This document shows, one piece after another, positions 1 to 8,885 of a DNA stretch of 64,000 nt. Origin of the DNA: JADFJB01 sp964464595 (GTDB lineage: Bacteria; Zhuqueibacterota; JdFR-76; DREG01); NCBI GenBank assembly GCA_964464595.1, contig CAYXGW010000003.1, forward strand, positions 62,001 to 126,000, read 5' to 3'. Each line of letters opens with the position of its first letter. Position 1 is the stretch's first letter. A program made the position numbers and the translations under genes. The notes beneath the pieces were generated by a model that ran no database searches, was not told the DNA's origin, and saw only the letters and a list, made by a program, of their open reading frames with translations.

Positions 1-21
1 TTATCCAAATTACAATAAAAA

Positions 22-50
22 AAGCCTGACCCGATTTTCGAATCAGGCTT
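22..50 (-). terminator. Rho-independent terminator of the barrel/TPR gene
   Basis: An 8-bp stem (AAGCCTGA / TCAGGCTT) with a 13-nt loop lies just past the stop codon of the leftward gene. Read on the minus strand it is followed directly by a run of T, as expected for an intrinsic terminator. The A/T-rich stretch on the other side means it could also work in the opposite direction. Confidence 0.8.
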
Positions 51-70
51 TTAATTTTTTCTTTAAAGGA

Positions 71-1363
71 TCATGAAATAATTCTTCGTTGAACTTTTTG
101 TAAGTAGCTAGACGCTTTAGCGGATAGTCTGCTGGAGGGATATTTTTGTAAGAATTCTCCGAATATCTGCGCAGCTTTGTTGTTTTCTCCAATGTTGTAT
201 AAGCATCGTCCTTCCATATACATTGCGTAATCTAATTTAAATGAGTTTTTATAAGCACTTACTTTTGTAAAAGACTTTAACGCCTCGCCATAATTTTTCA
301 ATGCGAAATAAGATTCGCCGATCCAATAAGCAAAGTTGCTAGCGAGTGCATGATTGGAATTTCTTTCCAGGAGATCGGACAAACCTATGATAACAGCATT
401 GTAATTTCGATCGTTAAAATTTGCAAGAGCCACGTCATATTTTTGTTTTATTAGAGGTGTAGCAGATTTATTCAACTCAGTAGGTGAAGTTTGGACTATT
501 AGAGTTTCTGGCTGTTTTAAAGGTTGTATTTCAGGTTTTGCTTCTGGAGAGGTGTCTCTTAATTCAGCAATTTGGGTTTCCAATTTACTAATATTATTAT
601 CTTTATCGTTTATTATGGTAACAAGTTGGTTTATTCGATTTGTTTTTTGCGCAATTTCTGTTTCTAACTGGTCAATGAGAGACTGAAGTTTTATCATATC
701 TTGATAAATATCGGTATTTTGAGGTTGTGATGTTGCTTCAGGTAAAACTGCGTCGGCAATCACATCAGAGGGCATAATTTCCTGTTTTTTCTCATATTTC
801 TTTTTATTAAAATTAAAAGCCAGTCCAGTTTGAAAACTAATAAAACCATCGTTGAAAAAGCCGCCATCTATTCCGTTAACCATATCATTTTTTAAATACC
901 GGAAATCACCGGAAATCAAAAGAGACAAACTAGGATTAACTGCAATATTCATTCCTAAACCACCAATAAGGAGGCTTACAAATTTTGAATTATAATTATT
1001 CGGAGTTCCGACATTTTTGATATTCACTAGTCCTATTCCGGCTTGTAAAAATGGAAAAGTAGGCGAGTCTTTTAAAGCATAGCTACCTATCAACTCAATA
1101 GGAACCATGGCTGTTTTGAAAGTGCTTCCGTTAATTACAGCTTTCATCTCTCCATAACCTGTTTGAAATTTCATAGTAAGCCTAGGAGAAAACTGATAAA
1201 AAGTATAAGCTTCGAATTTTGGTCTTAAACCGGTATCAGTTATTGGTGAATCTCCAAACAAAAAATTCTGTCCAAGGTTCATACCAACACCTTTGTTTGA
1301 TTGACCGTATAAATTTCCTACAACAACTAAAAATATGGTTGATATAAATGCTAACTTTCTCAT
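71..1363 (-). CDS. Secreted outer-membrane barrel protein with coiled coil and TPR (CpoB/YbgF-like C-terminus)
   Basis: 430 aa. An N-terminal signal peptide (about residues 1-20) is followed by some 160 residues of alternating strands with aromatic residues, ending FQTGLAFNF, which looks like a small outer-membrane barrel. A linker leads to a heptad-like coiled coil at about 220-265 and a TPR region at about 305-425 with the spacing of YbgF/CpoB proteins (YWIGESYFALKNYGEAL, then YMEGRCLYNIGENNKAA). CpoB proteins combine coiled coil and TPR in the periplasm and work with Tol-Pal and cell-wall synthesis; having the barrel in the same chain is unusual. It is divergent from the OmpA-like gene, so both may serve envelope anchoring. 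The function is inferred from architecture only. An ATG start preceded by an AAGGAG-like site supports the start. Confidence 0.75.
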   Translation of the reverse strand: MRKLAFISTIFLVVVGNLYGQSNKGVGMNLGQNFLFGDSPITDTGLRPKFEAYTFYQFSPRLTMKFQTGYGEMKAVINGSTFKTAMVPIELIGSYALKDSPTFPFLQAGIGLVNIKNVGTPNNYNSKFVSLLIGGLGMNIAVNPSLSLLISGDFRYLKNDMVNGIDGGFFNDGFISFQTGLAFNFNKKKYEKKQEIMPSDVIADAVLPEATSQPQNTDIYQDMIKLQSLIDQLETEIAQKTNRINQLVTIINDKDNNISKLETQIAELRDTSPEAKPEIQPLKQPETLIVQTSPTELNKSATPLIKQKYDVALANFNDRNYNAVIIGLSDLLERNSNHALASNFAYWIGESYFALKNYGEALKSFTKVSAYKNSFKLDYAMYMEGRCLYNIGENNKAAQIFGEFLQKYPSSRLSAKASSYLQKVQRRIIS

Positions 1364-1616
1364 ATTAACTCCTTAAAACTATTTGGTTGCATATTATTCA
1401 TTTATTCTAGACCTTATCCCATTATGTCTGAACTGGTTACAACTTCTTACAATATGTGTACCAAAAACACTAGAATCAAGTAAAACGATTTATTTGGTTG
1501 GAATGTAGGTAGTTATATGAATTCACAAGTTAACATTTTCTTGAATTCTGTTTCATTATTTGTTACATAATAACACAACTGGATTTGTATAGTACAACAA
1601 CACTAAGGAGAACGGC
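1364..1616. promoter_or_regulatory. Divergent intergenic region between two envelope genes
   Basis: 253 bp of AT-rich DNA separates two divergently transcribed outer-membrane protein genes and must hold both promoters. A clear AAGGAG ribosome binding site precedes the rightward ATG. I could not assign -35/-10 or FCB-type -33/-7 boxes with confidence. Confidence 0.4.
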
Positions 1617-3005
1617 ATGAAATTTTTATTTTCATTTGTGTTACTAACCTCTTTAGGATGGCACAGTTTAATTGAAGCTCAGGAAATCAAAGGCAATTTG
1701 GGATTTGGAGGGTATGCTTCTGGTGTGAAAATGATTTTGGGTGATGTAGACCATAGTACGATAGATCAATGGGGTGGTATATCAATTTCTTATGGAATAT
1801 CTGAAAAATTATACCTTAAGTTTAATGGTGCATATGGTTGGGTTTATCCTCGCGATTCGAAGGGTTCTCAATTCGAGCCACAGGGTAGTTTTAAAACGTT
1901 ACTTTATCCGGTAACATTAAGCATAGATTGGTTGCCAAATCCCAATAAAAGTTTCCGTCCTTTTCTTACATTTGGTGGTGGTATTTTGAATTGGGATGTT
2001 CGGGATATGAGAGGGACAGAATCTGTTTGGGATCAGGGTGAGAGCATTAATGGAAGCACAACGAATGTATCCGTTTTAGGTGGAGTCGGAGTTGAAAAAA
2101 TTATATCAGCTGGAATTAGTACATCATTATTTGCCAGAATTCATTATTTACTAAAAGGTAATGAAGATACAATTGGAACGGGAGATGACAATCGAGCCGT
2201 TGCAGAAGTGGGAATAGGGCTTACGTTTTTTAATAATCCCAACCAGGATTCCGATGGAGATGGTGTTTTAGATCGGTGGGACCTTTGTATCGATGCGGCA
2301 GAAGATTATGATAACTACAAAGATTTAGATGGTTGTCCGGATTTAGATAATGATGAAGACGGAATAATCGATAAAAGTGATAGTTGTCCGGACTTGCCTG
2401 AAGATTTGGATGGATTCCAAGACGAAGATGGTTGTCCTGACATCGACGATGATGGGGACGGAATATCTGATCTTAGGGATAAATGCCCTAAAAGGGCGGA
2501 AGATATGGATAATTTTCAAGACGATGATGGTTGCCCGGATCCAGATAATGATGCGGATGGTATCGAAGATGATATGGATAAATGTCCAAACGAAGCAGAG
2601 AATAGGAATGGATTTGAAGATGGTGATGGTTGTCCTGAAGAAAAACCTGAAATTTTGATCAAAGAAACGCCAATTATTCTAAAGGGTGTTAATTTTGAAA
2701 GTGGAAGTTCCCGGCTTACATCTGCTTCATTCAGCGCTCTTGATAGGGTTTTTCAAACTCTTACAGATCATCAGGATATTAGGATCGAAATCCGTGGTTA
2801 CACAGATAGCTCGGGTGAATGGACTGCCAATCTAAAACTTTCACAGCTAAGAGCAGATGTTATAAAACTTTATTTTATTAAAAAGGGAATTGTAGCGGAA
2901 AGGGTGAGAGCAGTTGGGTATGGAGAATCAAATCCAATTGCTTCAAATATGTTTCCTGAAGGCAGGGCAGACAACAGAAGAATTGAATTTGCCCAAATGA
3001 AATGA
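1617..3005 (+). CDS. OmpA-family outer-membrane protein with thrombospondin type 3 repeats
   Basis: 462 aa. A signal peptide (about 1-21, ending IEAQE) is followed by an 8-strand-like barrel to about residue 205. Then come several Asp-rich thrombospondin type 3 calcium-binding repeats (DSDGDGVLDRWDLCID, then repeated D.DGI.D..D.CP units) to about 340. The chain ends with an OmpA-like peptidoglycan-binding domain (about 350-462) that keeps the ..GYTDSSG.. and ..NRRIEF features. The family ties the outer membrane to the cell wall; the TSP3 linker probably binds Ca2+ and sets its length. The gene is monocistronic and has a good AAGGAG site 7 nt before the ATG. The assignment is secure; the specific role is unknown. 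Confidence 0.92.
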   Translation: MKFLFSFVLLTSLGWHSLIEAQEIKGNLGFGGYASGVKMILGDVDHSTIDQWGGISISYGISEKLYLKFNGAYGWVYPRDSKGSQFEPQGSFKTLLYPVTLSIDWLPNPNKSFRPFLTFGGGILNWDVRDMRGTESVWDQGESINGSTTNVSVLGGVGVEKIISAGISTSLFARIHYLLKGNEDTIGTGDDNRAVAEVGIGLTFFNNPNQDSDGDGVLDRWDLCIDAAEDYDNYKDLDGCPDLDNDEDGIIDKSDSCPDLPEDLDGFQDEDGCPDIDDDGDGISDLRDKCPKRAEDMDNFQDDDGCPDPDNDADGIEDDMDKCPNEAENRNGFEDGDGCPEEKPEILIKETPIILKGVNFESGSSRLTSASFSALDRVFQTLTDHQDIRIEIRGYTDSSGEWTANLKLSQLRADVIKLYFIKKGIVAERVRAVGYGESNPIASNMFPEGRADNRRIEFAQMK

Positions 3006-3269
3006 GTTAAATTTGTTTGGCCAGCGAGTAATTCAGCGCAATTTAAATTCTCTTACTACTAGAATATCAAATAAATAGCAATAAACGGTAGAAACGGTCT
3101 TTCCTTTTTAGCTAAAACATCCTTAAAAAAGGAGGGACGTTTTGATCTTGAGGGATGGGGTTGTAGGAAGTACATTGCCTTGACATTTCGTCAATTCTTT
3201 CATATCATTTGTGATTATATATTTTATTGATAATATTGTGTTGCAATATTTGTAATAAGGTGAGAATAA

Positions 3270-4757
3270 ATGAATAAACGGTTCAAAAATTTTATTGACG
3301 GTGAGTGGGTGGACTCCTGTTCAGGGGAAACTTTTGAAAACAGAAATCCGGCTAATTGGGATGAAGTAGTCGGTGTTTTTCCTAATTCAAATGAAGAGGA
3401 TGTTAATAAAGCGGTTAAGGCTGCAAAGAAAGCTTTTGATAGTTGGCGGTTAGTGCCCGCTCCCGAAAGAGGGGAGATCATGAAAAAAGCCGGCGATATT
3501 ATGTCTGCCAGAAAGGAAGAGATTTCCAGGCTAATGACTCGTGAGATGGGAAAAATATTGGCCGAAACCAGAGGAGATACACAAGAGGGAATAGACACAG
3601 CTTATTATGCCTTTGGTGAAAGTCGACGTTTGTTTGGCCACACAGTTCCATCAGAGTTACCCAATAAATTTAATATGACTACCCGGATCCCAATTGGCGT
3701 GGCAGGGATCATTTCACCCTGGAATTTTCCTATGGCAATACCAACGTGGAAAATTTTTCCTGCATTAACTTGTGGGAATACGGTTGTTTTTAAACCGGCT
3801 TCAGATACGCCAGCAACAGCGACTCTTTTTGTTGAGATTCTGGTAGACGCGGGAGTTCCTCCTCATGCTCTCAATTTAGTGCATGGAACCGGATCACAAG
3901 TTGGCAATCCCATTGTGAATCATCCCGATATTAATTTGATTTCTTTTACCGGTTCAACAAAAGTTGGGAAATCCATAAATCAACATGCCGGCTCTCAATT
4001 AAAACGCGTTTCACTGGAATTGGGTGGAAAAAATGGTCAAATTGTTATGGCAGATGCCAATCAGGAATTAGCTCTTGAAGGTGTTTTGTGGGGAGCATTT
4101 GGAACAACCGGACAACGTTGTACTGCCACAAGTAGACTAATTCTGGATGAGAAAATTCACGATGAGTTTCTAGAGATGCTTGTAAAGTGTACAAATAACC
4201 TAGAGCTTGGCGATGGCCTTGATGAGTTTGTCGAAGTAGGTCCTCTTATCAATCAATCTCAGGTTGAAATTATTAGTGAGTATGTTGAAATTGGAAAAAA
4301 CGAAGGTGCCAAATTGCTTTGCGGAGGAGAATCAGCAAATCATGGAAGTTTAGCAAGTGGATGGTTCTACAAACCGACAATATTTTCAGATGTTTCCAGG
4401 GAAATGAGAATAGCCAAGGAAGAAATCTTTGGGCCAGTTTTATCTGTTATAAAAGTTTCATCGCTCGATGAAGGTGTTGATGTTCTGAATGATTCGACAT
4501 ATGGTCTTTCTTCTTCGGTTTATACAAAAGACATAAATTCAGCATACAAAGCGATGAGAGACATAGAAGCCGGAATTACGTACATTAATGGCCCTACGAT
4601 TGGTGCGGAATGCCACATGCCTTTCGGCGGTGTAAAGGCAACAGGCAATGGCCACAGAGAAGGCGGCTGGCAGGTTTACGAATTTTTTTCAGAAGTAAAA
4701 ACATGTTATGTGGACTTCAGCAATAAATTGCAAAGAGCCCAAATTGATAATCGATAA
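3270..4757 (+). CDS. Aldehyde dehydrogenase, probable 2-aminoadipate-semialdehyde dehydrogenase
   Basis: 495 aa, full length for the NAD(P)-dependent ALDH superfamily. Visible catalytic elements are PWNFP with Asn about 152, cofactor Lys about 175 in VVFKPAS, FTGST, the general base Glu about 250 in SLELGGKNG, and the nucleophile Cys about 284 in GQRCT. It ends 44 nt before the L-lysine 6-transaminase gene in the same direction. In bacteria that degrade lysine by this route the transaminase makes 2-aminoadipate 6-semialdehyde (in equilibrium with piperideine-6-carboxylate) and an ALDH oxidises it to 2-aminoadipate. The substrate assignment rests on this pairing; the enzyme class is certain. 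The ATG start has an AAGGTGAG-like site upstream. Confidence 0.88.
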   Translation: MNKRFKNFIDGEWVDSCSGETFENRNPANWDEVVGVFPNSNEEDVNKAVKAAKKAFDSWRLVPAPERGEIMKKAGDIMSARKEEISRLMTREMGKILAETRGDTQEGIDTAYYAFGESRRLFGHTVPSELPNKFNMTTRIPIGVAGIISPWNFPMAIPTWKIFPALTCGNTVVFKPASDTPATATLFVEILVDAGVPPHALNLVHGTGSQVGNPIVNHPDINLISFTGSTKVGKSINQHAGSQLKRVSLELGGKNGQIVMADANQELALEGVLWGAFGTTGQRCTATSRLILDEKIHDEFLEMLVKCTNNLELGDGLDEFVEVGPLINQSQVEIISEYVEIGKNEGAKLLCGGESANHGSLASGWFYKPTIFSDVSREMRIAKEEIFGPVLSVIKVSSLDEGVDVLNDSTYGLSSSVYTKDINSAYKAMRDIEAGITYINGPTIGAECHMPFGGVKATGNGHREGGWQVYEFFSEVKTCYVDFSNKLQRAQIDNR

Positions 4758-4801
4758 ATATAAAAAGACAGGCGCATCAAATCTGTTCTTAGGAGAGAGT
4801 A

Positions 4802-6130
4802 ATGGAAATTAAGCCGTCCGAAGTAATGAGTGTTTTAAGTAAGCACATGTTGGTAGATGGCTATGACTTAGTAGTCGATTTAAAAAACAGTTGCGGCAAT
4901 TATCTTGTAGAAGCCCGCAGTGGCGATCGTTATTTGGATTTTTTTACTTTTTTTGCAAGTAATCCATTGGGATTTAACCACCCCCAAATGTGTAAGCCGG
5001 ATGTTCAGTTAAAGCTTGCGTGGGCAGCAACTCAGAAGCCCTCCAACTCTGATTTTTATACAACAGAACTCGCGGAATTTGTAGAAACGTTTTTTGAAAA
5101 AGCTTTACCAAAAGATGTCTTCAAATATATTTTTCTAATTTCCGGTGGCGCTCTTGCTGTTGAAAATTCATTAAAAACTGCATTCGATTGGAAAATAAGG
5201 AAGAACTTTGCCAAGGGTTATAAAGAAGAGCGTGGATTAAAAATTCTACATTTTAAACAAGCGTTCCATGGCAGAAGTGGATATACTCTCTCCATAACGG
5301 ACACTGCAGATCCACGTAAAACCATGTATTTTGCCAAATTCAATTGGCCCAGAGTACTAAATCCTAAAATCACTTTTCCAATGAATGATGAAAATAAGAA
5401 CAAGGTGATACAGCTTGAAAAAGAAAGTATAAATCAGATTAAGAACGCGATACAAGAAAACACGGATGACATTGCTGCAATTATCATAGAGCCGATCCAA
5501 GGAGAAGGAGGAGACAACCATTTTCGCAAGGAGTTTTTTGAAAGTCTGCGACAAATATGTGATCAAAATGATATTTTATTGATTTTTGACGAAATTCAAT
5601 CCGGTGCCGGAATTACCGGGATGTGGTGGACTTTTGAACACTTTGGCGTAGAGCCGGATATTATGTGTTTTGGTAAAAAGACACAGGTTTGTGGAATTGT
5701 TGTATCCCAAAGAATCGATGACGTAGAAGGCCATGTGTTTCAGGAGTCGGGCAGGATAAATTCAACCTGGGGCGGTAACTTTGTTGATATCGTTCGCAGC
5801 AAAAAGTATATAGAGATCATAACTCAAGATAATCTGGTTGAAAACGCTGCGATTCAAGGAAAATATTTTCTTAATAAATTAAGAAATCTGGTTGGTAATT
5901 TTCCAGATCTAGTTTCAAATGTTCGTGGTAGAGGTCTGTTTTTAGCTTTCGAATTATCGTCACAGGAATTACGAGATAAAATTATAAACGAAACGTTTTC
6001 CCAAAAAATGGTGATTCTAAAAAGCGGTATAAAATCGATACGATTTCGTCCATCTCTAATAATCTCGGAAAATGAAATCGATGAAGGAATCGAAGTATTA
6101 ACAAAATCTATTCATGCTGTTTTAAGTTAA
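4802..6130 (+). CDS. lat: L-lysine 6-transaminase
   Basis: 442 aa class III PLP aminotransferase. The N-terminus (YLDFFTFFASNPLGFNHP) and the PLP-lysine segment CFGKKTQVCG (Lys 292/293) are hallmarks of lysine epsilon-aminotransferases. The PLP-pyridine Asp is in IFDE (about 263), and IIIEPIQGEGGDNH is the expected family segment. It moves the epsilon-amino group of lysine to 2-oxoglutarate, giving 2-aminoadipate semialdehyde, the likely substrate of the upstream dehydrogenase. A GGAGAG site stands close before the ATG. No aminoadipate-using pathway is visible nearby, so the final fate (catabolism, osmoprotection or other) is open. Confidence 0.93.
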   Translation: MEIKPSEVMSVLSKHMLVDGYDLVVDLKNSCGNYLVEARSGDRYLDFFTFFASNPLGFNHPQMCKPDVQLKLAWAATQKPSNSDFYTTELAEFVETFFEKALPKDVFKYIFLISGGALAVENSLKTAFDWKIRKNFAKGYKEERGLKILHFKQAFHGRSGYTLSITDTADPRKTMYFAKFNWPRVLNPKITFPMNDENKNKVIQLEKESINQIKNAIQENTDDIAAIIIEPIQGEGGDNHFRKEFFESLRQICDQNDILLIFDEIQSGAGITGMWWTFEHFGVEPDIMCFGKKTQVCGIVVSQRIDDVEGHVFQESGRINSTWGGNFVDIVRSKKYIEIITQDNLVENAAIQGKYFLNKLRNLVGNFPDLVSNVRGRGLFLAFELSSQELRDKIINETFSQKMVILKSGIKSIRFRPSLIISENEIDEGIEVLTKSIHAVLS

Positions 6131-6133
6131 TGG

Positions 6134-6823
6134 ATGGAATCCGGGACTCTCTACATTGTTAGTACGCCAATCGGGAATTTGGGTGATATTACATATCGTG
6201 CAGTAGATGTTCTTTCAAAAGTTGATTTGATTGCTGCAGAAGATACAAGAACCAGTCGCGTGCTTTTAAATCATTATCAGATTTCGACGAAAGTTACAAG
6301 TTTTCATTCTTATAACCAGGTCAAGAAAACGCCGAATCTAATTAAGAAGCTTATGAGCAATGAGAATATTGCAGTAATCACTGACGCCGGTACACCTGGA
6401 ATTTCAGATCCGGCGTATTATCTTATAAATCATGCAATTGAGAAAAATATACAGATAATTCCGGCTCCTGGCGCATCAGCGCTACTTACTGCATTAGTCG
6501 TTTCCGGATTGCCGATGAATCGATTTGTGTTCGAAGGATTTCTACCGGTGAAAAAAGGGCGCAAGTCAAGGCTCGTTCAATTGACTGAGGAAAAACGGAC
6601 AATTGTATTATTTGAGTCTCGCCATCGGTTATTGAAAACGTTGAAAGAATTATTTGAATATTTAGGCAATCGTAACTTGGTTATTGCCCGGGAATTAACT
6701 AAATTGTATGAAGAAGTAAATCGAACGACTATAGGAAATGCAATTGAAACATACGAACAGAGGATTAATAAAGGCGAGTTCGTTTTAGTTGTTCAAGGAA
6801 GGTCAAAACGAAGATGGGTTTAG
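6134..6823 (+). CDS. rsmI: 16S rRNA (cytidine(1402)-2'-O)-methyltransferase RsmI
   Basis: 229 aa SAM-dependent tetrapyrrole-methylase-fold protein. Diagnostic segments are the N-terminal STPIGNLGD, AAEDTRTS, the SAM-loop DAGTPGISDP, and PGASALLTAL followed by FEGFLP. RsmI methylates the ribose of C1402 in the decoding site of 16S rRNA. At 229 aa it is shorter than the E. coli protein (about 286) and lacks the C-terminal extension. It starts 4 nt after the lat stop codon and its end overlaps the next gene by 10 nt, so translation is probably coupled. An out-of-frame ATG at 6130 is ignored. Confidence 0.94.
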   Translation: MESGTLYIVSTPIGNLGDITYRAVDVLSKVDLIAAEDTRTSRVLLNHYQISTKVTSFHSYNQVKKTPNLIKKLMSNENIAVITDAGTPGISDPAYYLINHAIEKNIQIIPAPGASALLTALVVSGLPMNRFVFEGFLPVKKGRKSRLVQLTEEKRTIVLFESRHRLLKTLKELFEYLGNRNLVIARELTKLYEEVNRTTIGNAIETYEQRINKGEFVLVVQGRSKRRWV

Positions 6824-7479
6824 TGTTGGAAAAGATTAAAATAGATTCGATAAAAAATATTCGAAATTCGATTCAGATTGTAGTTCTAAAGATAATTGAA
6901 CCGCTAGGCGATTTTCTTGTTCGGTTAAATATCAATCCGAATGCCTTTACAACCGCTGGGTTTAGTATTAGTGTTTTTGCCGGATATTCTTTTGCGACCG
7001 GTTCCCTCAGATTAGGAGGCATTTTTGTTTTTCTTTCGGGATTATTCGACATTCTGGATGGGAAGATAGCGCGCGCATCAAACCAGGTTACTCGTTTTGG
7101 GGCATTATATGACTCAACGTTGGATAGATATGCAGAAATGTTTGTTTACTTTGGGATTGCATATTATTTCATTTCTCAAGATATGTTTATATCATCTTTG
7201 GCAAGTTGTATCGCTTTAGGTGGATCTGTGATGGTAAGCTATGTTCGGGCACGAGCTGAAGGACTGGGGTTTTCTTGTAAAGTTGGAATTTTCCAAAGGC
7301 CGGAAAGAATAGCCACAATGGGTACGGCGGCACTCATTCATGAATATGCATTGTCCGTAGGGATGGTCGTACTTGCGATAATGACGAATTTTACTGCTTT
7401 CCAGAGAATTTATTACATTTATAGCCAGGAAAACGGGAAGAAAGATGATATCATTGATGACTTTGACAAAATGGGTTGA
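6814..7479 (+). CDS. CDP-alcohol phosphatidyltransferase, possibly phosphatidylinositol-phosphate synthase
   Basis: 221 aa membrane enzyme. The complete family motif D(x2)DG(x2)AR(x8)G(x3)D(x3)D is present from DILDGKIAR through YDSTLD (about residues 88-114), so the metal and CDP-lipid site is intact. Several hydrophobic helices surround it. The family swaps CMP of a CDP-lipid for an alcohol such as glycerol phosphate, inositol phosphate or serine. The next gene makes myo-inositol 3-phosphate, which points to inositol phosphate as the acceptor, as in actinobacterial PgsA1-type and archaeal AIP synthases. That substrate is inferred from context. The start overlaps the end of rsmI. Confidence 0.85.
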   Translation: MGLVLEKIKIDSIKNIRNSIQIVVLKIIEPLGDFLVRLNINPNAFTTAGFSISVFAGYSFATGSLRLGGIFVFLSGLFDILDGKIARASNQVTRFGALYDSTLDRYAEMFVYFGIAYYFISQDMFISSLASCIALGGSVMVSYVRARAEGLGFSCKVGIFQRPERIATMGTAALIHEYALSVGMVVLAIMTNFTAFQRIYYIYSQENGKKDDIIDDFDKMG

Positions 7480-7528
7480 TACGGTTTAGGCGAAAAGACG
7501 AATCTTGAAAAAAAATGTGGAGGTTGAG

Positions 7529-8842
7529 ATGACAAATAGGGCCGATATTAAACCCATTGAAGGCAAGCTTGGGATTATGTTGGTAGGATTAGGGGCAGTC
7601 AGTACCACTTTTATTGCCGGTGTGGAGAACATGAAAAAAGGATTAGCCAAGCCGATAGGATCTCTTACACAAATGGGAGCCATTCGGTTAGGAAAACGAA
7701 CCGAAAACAAAAATCCGCTAATTAAAGATATTGTTCCATTATATGGCCTTAATGATTTAGTAATTACCTCTTGGGATATTTTTGAAGATAATGCATATCA
7801 AGCCGCTTTAAAAGCAGGTGTATTGGAGCGTAATCATTTGGATTCTGTTAAAGACGAGCTAGAATCCATAAAACCGCAAAAGGCTGTTTTTAACCAGGAT
7901 TATGTTAAAAAATTATCCGGGATTCATGTAAAGGTTGGAAAGTCCAAACGAGATTTAGCCAACCAATTGATGGATGATATTCAAACGTTTAAGGAAATGC
8001 ACAAACTAAGAGATGTTGTGATGATCTGGTGCGCCAGCACCGAAATTTTCATCAAGGCTGGGGCAATTCACCAATCATTAGAGGCTTTCGAAAAAGCCAT
8101 AGATACAAACCATCCTGAAATTGCTCCAAGTATGCTTTATGCTTATGCAGCGCTGCAATGCGGGGTTCCGTTTATTAATGGCGCGCCGAATTTATCTGTA
8201 GATTTTCCTGCAATGTTCCAGCTTGCCGACATGAAAAATGTACCAATCGCAGGAAAGGATTTTAAGACCGGCCAAACCCTTATGAAAACAATATTAGCGC
8301 CAGGTCTTAAAGCCAGGTTACTTGGATTATCCGGGTGGTTTTCAACCAACATTCTCGGCAACCGGGATGGTGAAGTCTTGGACGATCCGGAGTCGTTTAA
8401 AACAAAAGAAGAAAGCAAACTCTCTGTCCTTGAATATATTCTTCAACCGGAAGTATACCCGGATCTGTACAAAGATTTTTATCATAAAGTTCGGATAAAT
8501 TATTATCCACCCCGGGGAGACAATAAAGAAGGCTGGGATAATATAGATATTTTTGGCTGGATGGGATATCCTATGCAAATTAAGGTAGATTTCCTTTGCC
8601 GGGATAGTATTTTGGCAGCGCCGATAGTTTTGGATCTTGTCCTTTTTATGAATTTAGCTCAACGGGCGGGTATGAAAGGGATTCAAGAATGGCTTTCATT
8701 TTATCTCAAAAGTCCGATGTGTTTACCCGAATTATACCCGGAACACGATCTTTTTATACAGCATATGAAATTGAAAAATACTCTCAGGCATTTAATGGGC
8801 GAAGAGCAAATTACGCATCTTGGTTTAGATTATTATCAATAA
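7529..8842 (+). CDS. ino1: Myo-inositol-1-phosphate (inositol-3-phosphate) synthase
   Basis: About 437 aa. The Rossmann NAD-binding segment (GIMLVGLGAVSTTF) near the N-terminus, and the later NGAPNLSVDFPA and VPIAGKDFKTGQT segments, match the bacterial/Bacteroidota form of the enzyme that cyclises glucose 6-phosphate to inositol 3-phosphate. KDFKTGQT contains the conserved active-site lysines. A TTG at 7505 in frame would add 8 residues, but a GGAGGT site at 7519-7524 sits 4 nt before the ATG at 7529, so I chose that start. Adjacent to the CDP-alcohol transferase, it suggests an inositol phospholipid pathway. Confidence 0.9.
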   Translation: MTNRADIKPIEGKLGIMLVGLGAVSTTFIAGVENMKKGLAKPIGSLTQMGAIRLGKRTENKNPLIKDIVPLYGLNDLVITSWDIFEDNAYQAALKAGVLERNHLDSVKDELESIKPQKAVFNQDYVKKLSGIHVKVGKSKRDLANQLMDDIQTFKEMHKLRDVVMIWCASTEIFIKAGAIHQSLEAFEKAIDTNHPEIAPSMLYAYAALQCGVPFINGAPNLSVDFPAMFQLADMKNVPIAGKDFKTGQTLMKTILAPGLKARLLGLSGWFSTNILGNRDGEVLDDPESFKTKEESKLSVLEYILQPEVYPDLYKDFYHKVRINYYPPRGDNKEGWDNIDIFGWMGYPMQIKVDFLCRDSILAAPIVLDLVLFMNLAQRAGMKGIQEWLSFYLKSPMCLPELYPEHDLFIQHMKLKNTLRHLMGEEQITHLGLDYYQ

Positions 8843-8885
8843 TTTGTTACTAAACCGTCAACATATTCCTCTACCTCATTAACCA

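Noticed and set aside
2377..2658. Open frame within the TSP3 repeats of the OmpA-like gene
   Set aside because: Out-of-frame shadow of the repetitive Asp/Gly codons; no ribosome site and low-complexity product.
3120..3155. Possible terminator/hairpin after the OmpA gene
   Set aside because: Only about five inner base pairs (TCCTT-AAAA-AAGGA) with poor outer pairing and no clean T-run.
3006..3269. Lysine riboswitch before the lysine-degradation genes
   Set aside because: No conserved lysine-riboswitch core or pairing could be recognised; the region is short and AT-rich.
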